NCBI GenBank assembly: GCA_018222865.1
Contig: JAAEZM010000008.1
Location: 1 to 64,000 of the forward strand
From: Alphaproteobacteria bacterium
GTDB taxonomy: Bacteria; Pseudomonadota; Alphaproteobacteria; Caulobacterales; Maricaulaceae
Direction: 5' to 3'
Length of the DNA: 64,000 nucleotides
A program made the translations under genes and the position numbers. The notes below the pieces were generated by a model. The model had not been told where the DNA came from, made no database searches, and saw only the letters and a program-made list of their open reading frames with translations. Shown piece after piece: positions 1 through 8,835 of this stretch (positions are counted from its first letter, which is position 1; every line of letters starts with the position of its first letter).

Positions 1-1384
1 CGTGGCTGACTTCGTGAACAACACGATGATCAACAATGTCGACAGCGCGACCAACTCCATGGCTGGCGTTCTGCCTGGCCCGCAGGAGCTGGCTGTTGTT
101 GCAACGGACGTCAACGCAATCGACAACTGGTTCACGGCAACCAGCTATGCCGGTGCTTTCGCGCCGACCGACACGGAAGCCTCTAACTGGGCTGCAGGTT
201 GGACTTTCGGTGTCTTCCAGGACCAGGGCTGCCCGACCGGCACGACCGAGTCTGCTGAAGTCATCAACAACACCCGCGTCTGCCAGCTGACCGGTACGCT
301 CATCGCCGACGTTCGCCTGACCCGTGGCAATATGTACGAGCTGGTTGGCCCAGTCTTCGTCGGCCGTGACTCTGGTCCGGACCCGCTGGCGCCGATCGCA
401 GCAGCGACCCCGGTTAACCTGACGGTTGACCCGGGCGTGACCGTCTTCGGTTCTGCCGGTTCTGACTACGTCGTGGTCACCCGCGGTTCTCAGATCAACT
501 CCAACGGTACAGCGGCTTCCCCGGTTGTCTTCACCTCGCGCAGCGATGTTGAAGGTACGGCTGGTGCGAATGATCGCGGTCAGTGGGGCGGCATGGTCAT
601 CAATGGCCGCGCACCGATCAACGCTTGTATCGATGGTACGGCAACCGGCGGCACGACGGCTTGTGAGAAGTCCGGTGAAGGTTCTTCCGGTCTCTTCGGT
701 GGTGCGTCCACGGATGACGACTCCGGTTCCATCTCCTACACGCAGGTCCGCTATGCTGGCTTCCTGATCAACAATGAAGACGAGCTGAACGGCATCGCCT
801 TCCAGGGTGTTGGTGATGAAACGGACGTCAACTTCATCCAGGTCCACAACAATGCGGACGATGGCATCGAGATGTTCGGTGGTACGGTCGACGTGCGTAA
901 CGTTGTCCTGACGGGTAACGCAGACGACAGCTTCGACTACACCGATGGCTGGGTCGGCCGCGCTCAGTTCGTCATCGTCGCTCAGTCTGGTGATGATGCG
1001 GACCAGGGCTTCGAGTTCGACAACCGCTCTTCCAACAACGACCTGACGCCGCGTTCCAACCCGCGCATCTCCAACTTCACCATCATTGGTGAGCGTGGTG
1101 CTGCCGAGTCCGATGACGGCATCCTGCTGCGCGCCGGTACGGCGGGCGAGCTCTACAACGGTATCGTTGTCGACATGGGCGAGGAATGCCTGGACATTGA
1201 TGACGCAGCGACCTTCGACGGCATCACGCTGGCGAACGCTCGTCCGGCTGCTGAAGACATCATCATCCAGTCTGTCTTCTTCAACTGCCCGACCAACTTC
1301 AAGGACGATGGCGCAGACGACCTCGTTGACGTGGCTGACTTCGTGAACAACACGATGATCAACAATGTCGACAGCGCGACCAAC
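1..1384 (+). repeat. Direct repeat of about 55 bp, period 1329 bp, inside the surface protein gene
   Basis: Bases 1-55 and 1330-1384 are identical by eye, and the protein similarity continues beyond them (AVVATDVNAID and a downstream GWT motif in both). The spacing of 1329 bp is exactly 443 codons, so this marks a module boundary of an in-frame duplication. More copies may lie upstream of the window. Confidence 0.85.
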
Positions 1385-1570
1385 ACCATGACCGGCTTTG
1401 CCTTCATCTCTGGCAATACCGGTGTGGTTCCGGGTGCGTCCGAGCAGGCTGTTGTTGCAACCGACGTCAACGCGATCGACCCATGGTTCGTTGATGCTCA
1501 GTATGCAGGTGCAGTCGAAGACGCAAACGACACCTGGTACCAGGGTTGGACCTACCGTTTCGGTCAGTAA
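2..1570 (+). CDS. Modular surface beta-helix-like protein, 5' end missing
   Basis: The reading frame is open from the window edge, so the true start lies upstream and the 522 visible residues are the C-terminal part. The visible chain is rich in Asn, Asp, Gly and Thr, with motifs such as QWGGMVINGRAPIN, HNNADDGIEMFGGTVDVRN and RSNPRISNFTIIG, which is the look of a right-handed parallel beta-helix surface protein. The first residues (ADFVNNTMINNVDSATN) recur near the C-terminus exactly 443 codons later, so the protein holds at least two large modules. Such proteins are often encoded next to a TonB-dependent receptor, as here. Codon use resembles that of a highly expressed gene. Function is unknown; a secreted or surface-anchored role in nutrient capture or adhesion is inference. 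Confidence 0.75.
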   Translation: MADFVNNTMINNVDSATNSMAGVLPGPQELAVVATDVNAIDNWFTATSYAGAFAPTDTEASNWAAGWTFGVFQDQGCPTGTTESAEVINNTRVCQLTGTLIADVRLTRGNMYELVGPVFVGRDSGPDPLAPIAAATPVNLTVDPGVTVFGSAGSDYVVVTRGSQINSNGTAASPVVFTSRSDVEGTAGANDRGQWGGMVINGRAPINACIDGTATGGTTACEKSGEGSSGLFGGASTDDDSGSISYTQVRYAGFLINNEDELNGIAFQGVGDETDVNFIQVHNNADDGIEMFGGTVDVRNVVLTGNADDSFDYTDGWVGRAQFVIVAQSGDDADQGFEFDNRSSNNDLTPRSNPRISNFTIIGERGAAESDDGILLRAGTAGELYNGIVVDMGEECLDIDDAATFDGITLANARPAAEDIIIQSVFFNCPTNFKDDGADDLVDVADFVNNTMINNVDSATNTMTGFAFISGNTGVVPGASEQAVVATDVNAIDPWFVDAQYAGAVEDANDTWYQGWTYRFGQ

Positions 1571-1582
1571 CGCAATCGAGTT

Positions 1583-1606
1583 CCCGGCCGGTTCACGCCG
1601 GCCGGG
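1583..1606 (+). other. Intercistronic GC hairpin without a T run
   Basis: CCCGGCCGG, a six-base loop and CCGGCCGGG form a perfect 9-bp stem just after the stop codon of the surface protein gene. No T tract follows, so it is more likely a partial terminator or an mRNA-stabilising hairpin between the surface protein and receptor genes than a full terminator. Confidence 0.55.
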
Positions 1607-1630
1607 TGCCCACTTGTTTAATGCAGTCAC

Positions 1631-4306
1631 ATGGTGATTAAGATGAAAACCAATCGAATTGCACTTTCGGCTGCGTTGCTGGCGTCCACAACAATGGTCC
1701 CGGTTGCAGCCGTCGCTCAGGACAGCCAGATCGAAGATCGGATCACGGTTCGTTATCAGTACATTCCTGATGACCGCCGCGTGACCTCTGAGGTCTCTGC
1801 TGTTCTGTCTCTCGACGATCTTGCTCTCACCGGCGATTCTGACCTGGCAGGTGCCCTGGTCCGCATCACTGGTATCTCCACCACCGGCGGCCGTTTTGCC
1901 GTCGTTCGTGGTCTTAACGAGCGCTACTCCAACACGCTCCTGAACGGCTCTCCTATGCCGTCTCCGGAGCCTTTCCGCCGCGCCGCTCCGCTTGACATCT
2001 TCCCGACCAATGTTCTCTCGAACGTTCTGGTTCAGAAAACCTTCTCTCCGGAATACCCGGGTGAGTTCGGTGGTGGTGTCATCGGTATCGAGACCGCAAG
2101 CCTGCCGAATGAAGGCTTCTTGACGGTTTCTGTTGGCGGTTCCTTTGACACGGTGACGACCGGCAATGACGGTCTTACCTATGCAGGTTCCGACAGCGAC
2201 TGGCTCGGCTATGATGACGGCCTGCGCGACCTTCCGGACGAGCTGGCAGCTGTCTTTAATACGACACGCGTTGGTAACGCCCTGCCGGCTGCACAGCAGC
2301 AGGCGATCGGCCGCTCCCTGGTGAATTCAGAGCTCTGGGTTCTGCAGGAAGTCGACACCGATGCGAACGGCTCTATCGAAATCAGCGCGGGCGACCGTTT
2401 TGATTTCGACAACTTCTCCATCGGCCTGCTCGGTGCGTTCTCTTACTCAAATGAGTGGGAAACCCGCGAAGGTCAGCGTGGTAAAGGCTCCATCAGTTCC
2501 AACGGTCTCGTTTACGAGAACGGTCCGGTTCTCGAAGACCGTTCCGGTCTTGCGCCGCTGGGTGAGGGCATCGATAACTTCCGCTCGACTGAGAACACCA
2601 TCGACGCTTCGGCGATGATCTCTGTCGGCATCGACTGGTATAACGACCACGAGATCAATTTCCTGTCTCTGGCTCTGCGTTCCACGTCGAAAGAAGGTCG
2701 TACTGAAGAGCAGTTCAACGCTGGTTCTTCTGCCGTTCTTCGTGGCGACTACACGGAGTGGTTCGAGCGTCAGGTCATCTTCAACCAGCTGTCTGGTGAG
2801 CACGTATTTGCTGATCTCAACGATCTTGAGGTCAACTGGCGTGTCTCTGAGGCAACCGGTGAGCGTGATGCGCCATACCAGCGTTTCGTGAACTATCAGT
2901 TCGACGATGCTGCCGGTGCTTACCGCTATGAAGGCGACATCAACGACAACTTCACGCGCTTCTCCGAGATCGAAGACACGACCTCTGACTACGGCATCGA
3001 CTTCACTTTGCCGGTGACATTGTTCGGTTTGGACTCTGAGCTGAAGGCGGGTTACTCCAACGTTTCTCGCGAGCGTGAAGCCTTTAACCGCCGCTTCTCC
3101 TTCGAGCAGGGTTCTGTCGGTCTGCCGGCTGACCTGCTGTTCTCCCGCATCGACTACATCTTTGCGGAACAGAACATCACCGATACCCGTCTTCGTCTCG
3201 TCGAAACGGGTGGCTTGACCTTCCCGGAAGCCTATATCGGTGAGCTTGACGTCGAAGCTTTCTACGCCGGTGCTGACGTCGCTCTGACCGACTTCATCCG
3301 CATCGCTGTGGGTGCTCGCTTCGAAGATGGCGAGCAGAGCGTTGATACGTTCTCATTCCCGCCGGGAACGCCGAACGGTGCCGATACGGCTCCGATTGAA
3401 GAAGACTATGTCCTGCCAGCACTGACGCTGACCTGGACGCTTGCGGATAACCTCCAGTTCCGTACCGGTTACTCGCAGACGATCGCTCGTCCGCAGTTCC
3501 GTGAGCTGGCGTTCGCAGAATTCTTCAATACGGACACCGATCAGCGTTTCCAGGGTAACCCGTATCTCGTGAACACCGAGATCGAGAGCTATGATGCACG
3601 TCTGGAATATTATTTCGGCCGTGATCAGTTCGCGACGATCGGTGTGTTCCACAAGATCATGGAAAACCCGATCGAGGAATTCATCATCCCGATCGGTGAT
3701 GGTCTGAACACCTCCTTCATCAACGCTCCGGAAGCGACGCTGACGGGTGCCGAATTCGAGTTCGAGAAGACCTTCGACTTCTCCAGCCGTTTCGACCATT
3801 CGTTCTTTGCGGATCGTGAGTTCTTCTTCAAGACGAACTACACCTACATCGAATCCGAAGTGTCTGCTGACGGTACGGTGACGATTGCTCAGGGTGCTTT
3901 CGGGCAGCCGCTGGAATTGGTCCTCAACGCTGCTGGCTTCGTCGAAGACGGTCGCGCCCTGCAGGGTCAGTCCGAGCACTTGTTCAACCTTCAGGTGGGT
4001 TACGAAACCTTCGACGGTCGCGCCCGCGCTGCTCTGCTGTATAACTACACAGGTGAGCGTACGCGTGCTGTGGCAAACCTTTCCGACAATCTGCCGGAAA
4101 TCGTCGAGCAGGTGCCGTCTTCCCTCGACTTCGTTTACAGCCGCACGGTTGAGATTGCTGACAATGACTGGGACTTCGGTTTCTCCGTCCGCAATATCCT
4201 CGGTGACGACTACGAAGCCACACAAACGGCTGGCGATGTGACGCTGCCTGTGGATACCTATGAAGTGGGTACCACGTTCAGCCTCTCCGTCTCCCGTTCG
4301 TTCTAA
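1631..4306 (+). CDS. TonB-dependent outer-membrane receptor
   Basis: The 891-residue product has a signal peptide (KTNRIALSAALLASTTMVPV... ending AVAQ), then a plug domain with the typical run VRGLNERYSNTLLNG, NVLVQKTFSPEYPGEFGGG and a plug-to-barrel transition near residue 160. A long beta-barrel follows and ends in SLSVSRSF, with the terminal Phe expected for BAM-dependent insertion. Family knowledge says it imports a bound ligand using TonB-ExbBD energy; the substrate cannot be read from sequence. Two in-frame starts exist, 1631 and 1643, neither with a good ribosome site; 1643 gives a slightly more typical signal peptide. It lies 60 bases after the surface protein gene and probably shares its transcript. 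A strong terminator follows. Confidence 0.93.
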   Translation: MVIKMKTNRIALSAALLASTTMVPVAAVAQDSQIEDRITVRYQYIPDDRRVTSEVSAVLSLDDLALTGDSDLAGALVRITGISTTGGRFAVVRGLNERYSNTLLNGSPMPSPEPFRRAAPLDIFPTNVLSNVLVQKTFSPEYPGEFGGGVIGIETASLPNEGFLTVSVGGSFDTVTTGNDGLTYAGSDSDWLGYDDGLRDLPDELAAVFNTTRVGNALPAAQQQAIGRSLVNSELWVLQEVDTDANGSIEISAGDRFDFDNFSIGLLGAFSYSNEWETREGQRGKGSISSNGLVYENGPVLEDRSGLAPLGEGIDNFRSTENTIDASAMISVGIDWYNDHEINFLSLALRSTSKEGRTEEQFNAGSSAVLRGDYTEWFERQVIFNQLSGEHVFADLNDLEVNWRVSEATGERDAPYQRFVNYQFDDAAGAYRYEGDINDNFTRFSEIEDTTSDYGIDFTLPVTLFGLDSELKAGYSNVSREREAFNRRFSFEQGSVGLPADLLFSRIDYIFAEQNITDTRLRLVETGGLTFPEAYIGELDVEAFYAGADVALTDFIRIAVGARFEDGEQSVDTFSFPPGTPNGADTAPIEEDYVLPALTLTWTLADNLQFRTGYSQTIARPQFRELAFAEFFNTDTDQRFQGNPYLVNTEIESYDARLEYYFGRDQFATIGVFHKIMENPIEEFIIPIGDGLNTSFINAPEATLTGAEFEFEKTFDFSSRFDHSFFADREFFFKTNYTYIESEVSADGTVTIAQGAFGQPLELVLNAAGFVEDGRALQGQSEHLFNLQVGYETFDGRARAALLYNYTGERTRAVANLSDNLPEIVEQVPSSLDFVYSRTVEIADNDWDFGFSVRNILGDDYEATQTAGDVTLPVDTYEVGTTFSLSVSRSF

Positions 4307-4320
4307 GACGATTAGCAATA

Positions 4321-4346
4321 GGGGCAGGTTTCGACCTGCCCCTTTT
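4321..4346 (+). terminator. Rho-independent terminator after the TonB receptor
   Basis: GGGGCAGGT, loop TTCG and ACCTGCCCC form a perfect 9-bp stem followed directly by TTTT. It separates the receptor transcript from the type II secretion operon. Confidence 0.93.
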
Positions 4347-4479
4347 CGCTATGCATGGGGTCTACCCGGCTAGTTGGGCATTTGACGGGCACGCCAATGG
4401 TCGTATACCCCGTCTGATGCCCGATTTAGTTTGTATCGCCGAGAGTTGAGCGGGCTCGGCGCAAGCAGGATAAGTTTCG

Positions 4480-5385
4480 TTGAGCACTTTGCCGATGTTC
4501 AAGAGCGGATCGAGATTCCGCCTGACAGATCGACGCCTGATCACTTCGGCTGTCGAGATCGTGCTTCTTTTTGCTCTGGCTTACCTGATCGCTCGTCTGG
4601 TTTTCTTTATCGGTTTTGGCGCCAGCAGTGGCGATTATCAGATTGACAGCGCTGGCTCCGCTGCACGCAGCGCCCAGTCCGGTGCGCTAAGCCCGCAAAT
4701 CGCTCAAGCGGATTTTTCGACCTTGTTCGCCGACCGCCGGGTCGAGGTGCAGGATGAAGCCCCCGTCGCGGCTCTGCCTGACACTCAATTGGAACTGGTT
4801 CTGCGCGGAATTCGCCGCGGAACCGAGCCAACCAATGGCGCAGCGCTTATTCAGGGCGCCAGCGCGCAGCAAGTTTTTGTCTCCGTGGGTGAAGAGATTT
4901 CGGACGGCGTCGAGCTGCGCGAAGTCCATGTCGACTACGTGATAATCTCCCGCCGCGGTATCCGCGAAGTCCTGCGTATTCGTGAGGCGAGCGAGCGTCA
5001 GGCGACCGATGATGCTGCCGGGGCAGAAGTTTCCGGCGCGCCAAGCGCTCAGCTGAGTGCCGCGCCGGCGGTCTATAGTGCTTCACAGATCGCACGCGCC
5101 AGTGCCCGCCCGGGTGAACGCTTTGATGTCGCGGGCATGTTCGTGGTGGAGCCGCGCTATATTGATGGTGCGCTGGTCGGCATGGCTTTCATTGATGGCA
5201 ATACAGCCCTGCTTCAGTCCATCGGCCTGAGAATGAATGATATTTTGATCGAGATTGACGGGCGATCCGTTGGTAGTGTCGATCAGATAGAAGCCCTCTT
5301 AGATGATCTGAGAGGCAATGATACAGTCGATGTTTCGATTGTTCGTTCCGGTTTTGGTTTAACTTTCAGCGTGGATCTCCCCTGA
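4480..5385 (+). CDS. gspC: Type II secretion inner-membrane protein GspC
   Basis: First gene of the T2SS operon. The 301-residue product has a short cytoplasmic N-terminus, one membrane helix (about residues 22-44), a periplasmic homology region (TQLELVLRGIRRG..., then QGASAQQVFVSVGEEI) and a C-terminal PDZ domain (about 215-300, with GLRMNDILIEIDGRSV). By family knowledge GspC links the inner-membrane platform to the secretin GspD and takes part in substrate recruitment. The chosen start is TTG at 4480, preceded by AGGA at 4467-4470; an ATG at 4495 is possible. Its stop overlaps the gspD start as TGATG. Confidence 0.9.
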   Translation: MSTLPMFKSGSRFRLTDRRLITSAVEIVLLFALAYLIARLVFFIGFGASSGDYQIDSAGSAARSAQSGALSPQIAQADFSTLFADRRVEVQDEAPVAALPDTQLELVLRGIRRGTEPTNGAALIQGASAQQVFVSVGEEISDGVELREVHVDYVIISRRGIREVLRIREASERQATDDAAGAEVSGAPSAQLSAAPAVYSASQIARASARPGERFDVAGMFVVEPRYIDGALVGMAFIDGNTALLQSIGLRMNDILIEIDGRSVGSVDQIEALLDDLRGNDTVDVSIVRSGFGLTFSVDLP

Positions 5386-7322
5386 TGTTCCAGTTCGCCA
5401 AACGCGCGCTTGCGCCTGCTCTTGCTCTGGCTTTGCTTCTTGCACCGGGTGTGCGTGCCCAGGAGCACCTGGTCAATTTCAACCAGGCCGAGATCCAGGC
5501 GGTGATCGATGATGTCTCCGTCGTCACCGGCAATATGTTCATTGTCGATCCCAATGTGCGTGGCCGGGTCACGATCACATCCCAGGCTCCGCTGACGGCG
5601 GATCAATACTTCCAGGTCTTCCTGTCGACCATGCGGGTACACGGTTTTGCAGTTGTACCCACCGCGTCCGGCGCCTATCAGATCGTTCCGGATGTGGCCG
5701 GCGCGCGCAGTGTCAGCCCGGTCAATGCGGATATCCGTGGTGACCGCTATGTCACCCAGGTCCTGCGTTTGCACTATGTCGGCCATCGCGACGCGCTCAA
5801 CGTGCTGCGTCCCATGATCAGTGCGCAGGGCTCGATCAATGCAACCGAGTCCGGCAATACGCTGGTGATTGTCGATACGGCAGAAAATGTGAACCGTCTG
5901 CGCGATGTGGTCCGCGAGCTCGATCGTGACACATCTGTGTTCGATATGGTCGAGCTGCAAAACGTCTCGGCTTCCGAGATGGTGCGTATCATCCAGACCG
6001 TGCGCGATCGCGACACGGTGGGTGAGGACGACCAGATTTTCAATGTGACCGTTGCCTCTATCCCGTCTTCAAACACGGTCTTGCTGCGTGGCAGCTCGCG
6101 CGCCGTTGCTGAGATGGCGCGTCTGGTGCGACAGGTCGACAGTGTCAGCCAGTCCAATCAGAGCTTCCGGGTTATTGCGCTTGATCACGCCGATGGCGAG
6201 GCGCTTCTGCCGATCCTGCAGGAAGTTGTGGAGACCTTCTCCAGCGATGAAGATGGCGGCCGCCGCGCCTCTGTCTCTCATCATGCGCCGACCAATTCCA
6301 TGGTCATCAATGCCAATCCGGACATCCAGCGTGAACTCGAGCGTGTCGTTGATCAGCTTGATGTGCGTCGCCCGCAAGTCCTGGTCGAAGGCATTATCGT
6401 CGAGATTTCCGACACGACGGCGGAGGAGCTGGGTGTCCAGCTTTTGCTGACCGGCGGGGAAGGGTCTGACAGCCCGCTGCTTATGACGCGCTATTCGACC
6501 AGCTCGCCTGATCTTCTGGCTTTGAGCGGTGCTATTGCCTCGCCGCTGAGCACGAGCTCGAACGAGACGCTTGAAACCGCTGCCCTGAACTCGCTTCTGG
6601 GCGTCAGTGGTGCGGCTGTCGGCTTTGGTGGCCAGAACTCTGATGGCACGCTTTTCGGGCTTGTTCTCAATGCGGTTGAGGCCGATGCGGACTCCAACGT
6701 CCTGGCCACCCCGTCCATCCTGGCGATGGATAATGAGGATGCCTCTTTCATCTCCGGCCAGGAAATTCCGATCACTACGGGTGAAGTCCTGGGCAATGAT
6801 AACTCCAACCCGTTCCGGACCGTGGAGCGTGAGGAGGTGGGTGTGAAATTGATGGTGCGCCCGCAGATCACAGATGGCGATACCGTGCGTCTCTACATTG
6901 AGCAGGAAGTGTCCAGCGTTGCCGGCACGGTCACTACCGAGTCCACAGATCTGATCACCAATCTGAGATCTATCCAGACGACGGTCCTGGCCGATAATGG
7001 CGAGATCATCGTGCTTGGCGGTCTCATCGAGCAGGACGAGCAGGACACGGTGACAGGCGTGCCAGGCCTGGCGAACGTACCTGGTGTTGGTCGCTTATTC
7101 CGGTCTGAGAGCGAGAATACGACCCGCCGCAATCTCATGGTTTTCATCCGTCCGACCATCATTCGCAGCGAAGCGGATATGCGCGCGGTGACCGAAAACC
7201 GTTATGATTATATCCGCGGCGAACAGCGCGCTGCCGACCCGAATGGCGTTTCCAGCCTGGAGACGGTTGTCGACATGCTGATGGTGGACTTGCCGCGTGG
7301 CGAGGCTGGTGATGAGCGCTAA
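5385..7322 (+). CDS. gspD: Type II secretion outer-membrane secretin GspD
   Basis: The 645-residue product has a signal peptide (about residues 1-25, ending VRAQ), an N0 domain (NFNQAEIQAVIDDVSVVTG), N1-N3 ring domains to about residue 320, and a C-terminal secretin channel with LATPSILAMDNEDASFISG, VGVKLMVRPQI and VPGLANVPGVGRLFRS. It forms the multimeric outer-membrane pore of the T2SS. The C-terminus after the secretin core is about 45 residues long, the place where an S-domain would bind a pilotin. The ATG start overlaps the gspC stop, which implies translational coupling. Confidence 0.96.
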   Translation: MFQFAKRALAPALALALLLAPGVRAQEHLVNFNQAEIQAVIDDVSVVTGNMFIVDPNVRGRVTITSQAPLTADQYFQVFLSTMRVHGFAVVPTASGAYQIVPDVAGARSVSPVNADIRGDRYVTQVLRLHYVGHRDALNVLRPMISAQGSINATESGNTLVIVDTAENVNRLRDVVRELDRDTSVFDMVELQNVSASEMVRIIQTVRDRDTVGEDDQIFNVTVASIPSSNTVLLRGSSRAVAEMARLVRQVDSVSQSNQSFRVIALDHADGEALLPILQEVVETFSSDEDGGRRASVSHHAPTNSMVINANPDIQRELERVVDQLDVRRPQVLVEGIIVEISDTTAEELGVQLLLTGGEGSDSPLLMTRYSTSSPDLLALSGAIASPLSTSSNETLETAALNSLLGVSGAAVGFGGQNSDGTLFGLVLNAVEADADSNVLATPSILAMDNEDASFISGQEIPITTGEVLGNDNSNPFRTVEREEVGVKLMVRPQITDGDTVRLYIEQEVSSVAGTVTTESTDLITNLRSIQTTVLADNGEIIVLGGLIEQDEQDTVTGVPGLANVPGVGRLFRSESENTTRRNLMVFIRPTIIRSEADMRAVTENRYDYIRGEQRAADPNGVSSLETVVDMLMVDLPRGEAGDER

Positions 7323-8835
7323 CGCCCAGGACGCAAGCGATCAGCAGGCCCGCACCGAGCCTCTCATCACCTATTCCTTTGCCCGGCAAAAAGGCGTGGC
7401 CTTCCAGCCGCTGGAAGGCGGAGCGTTCTTGCTGCGGAAGGGAGCGGATCGTCGCGCGCTGCTCGAACTTCGTCGTGTCACCGGCGCAAGCTATCCGGTA
7501 CGTGAATGCGAGACGGCTGATTTCGACAAGGCTCTGTCAGACATTTACGCTTTCGACGCGATTGGTGCGGAAGCCATTGACGAGCATGAGGCCGATGAGA
7601 GCCTGACCCGTCTCGTTGATGAAATTCCCAAAACCGAAGACCTGCTCGACAGTGCGTCAGATGCGCCGATCATCCGCCTGATCAACGGCATGATTGCGGA
7701 GGCCGTCCGCACGTCAGCTTCGGACGTTCATGTCGAGCCCTATGAAGACCGGGTTTCCATCCGCTATCGCATTGATGGCGTGTTGGGTGAGACGGTGGCT
7801 GTTTCACCAAAACTCGCATCACCGCTTGTGTCGCGTATCAAAGTCATGGCGCGGCTCGATATCTCCGAAAAGCGCATTCCCCAGGATGGACGTCTGACCA
7901 TTACTCTGGGGGGCAAGGCGGTGGATGTCCGGGTCTCCACCCTGCCATCGCGCTATGGCGAGCGGGTTGTTCTGCGTCTCCTCGATAATAGCCAGGCCCG
8001 CTATAGCCTCGATGATCTGGGCATGCCGGGCGACATGCTGACGGACTTCCGCCGCGCCCTGGGTCAGCCCAATGGCATTATTCTGGTCACCGGCCCGACC
8101 GGTGCTGGTAAGACAACCACGCTCTATGCAGGCCTCAACCTGCTCAATGACGCGACGCGGAATGTCCTGACCGTTGAGGACCCGGTCGAGTATGCCATTG
8201 ACGGGATTGGTCAGACCCAGGTGAATGCCAAGGTAGGGATGACGTTTGCGGCCGGTCTTCGCGCAATTCTACGTCAGGATCCGGATATCGTCATGGTCGG
8301 CGAGATCCGCGATGTGGAAACCGCGCAAATCGCTGTCCAGGCCAGTCTGACCGGGCACCTGGTCCTGTCGACCGTGCACACCAATTCGGCGATCGCGGCT
8401 ATTGCCCGCCTGCGGGATATGGGCGTTGAGTCCTATCTTCTGGCTTCCACGCTAACGGCGATTGTGGCGCAGCGCCTGGTGCGCCGCCTGTGTCCGCACT
8501 GCCGCGAAGCGTATGATCCCGATGCGGCAGAGCTCGAACTGCTCGGCCTGCCTGCCAATACCGATGCCAAACTCTATCGGCCCAAAGGGTGTTCGCAATG
8601 CAAACAGCTGGGCTATGAAGGCCGGACCGGTATTTATGAGCTGGTCATGGTCGATGATACGCTGCGTCGTCTGATCCATGATGATGCGCGTGAATCCGAT
8701 ATGGCCGGTCATGCCTTTGATCAGCGCAAGACCCTGTTCGAAAACGGCGTTGACCTTGTCCTGAATGGGACCACATCGCTCTCGGAAGTGCTGCGCGTTT
8801 GCCGGGATGACGGAGAGCGTAATGCCGGCGTTTGA
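7312..8835 (+). CDS. gspE: Type II secretion ATPase GspE
   Basis: Hexameric cytoplasmic ATPase that powers pseudopilus assembly. The 507-residue product shows Walker A GPTGAGKTT (261-269), an Asp box, a Walker B region with RQDPDIVMVGEIRD (321-334), a His box near TVHTNSA and a tetracysteine zinc site (Cys394, 397, 427, 430). The N-terminal region that docks on GspL precedes it. I chose ATG 7312 over an upstream GTG at 7297 because GAGG lies six bases before it. It overlaps the end of gspD by 11 bases and gspF by 14. Confidence 0.96.
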   Translation: MSANAQDASDQQARTEPLITYSFARQKGVAFQPLEGGAFLLRKGADRRALLELRRVTGASYPVRECETADFDKALSDIYAFDAIGAEAIDEHEADESLTRLVDEIPKTEDLLDSASDAPIIRLINGMIAEAVRTSASDVHVEPYEDRVSIRYRIDGVLGETVAVSPKLASPLVSRIKVMARLDISEKRIPQDGRLTITLGGKAVDVRVSTLPSRYGERVVLRLLDNSQARYSLDDLGMPGDMLTDFRRALGQPNGIILVTGPTGAGKTTTLYAGLNLLNDATRNVLTVEDPVEYAIDGIGQTQVNAKVGMTFAAGLRAILRQDPDIVMVGEIRDVETAQIAVQASLTGHLVLSTVHTNSAIAAIARLRDMGVESYLLASTLTAIVAQRLVRRLCPHCREAYDPDAAELELLGLPANTDAKLYRPKGCSQCKQLGYEGRTGIYELVMVDDTLRRLIHDDARESDMAGHAFDQRKTLFENGVDLVLNGTTSLSEVLRVCRDDGERNAGV

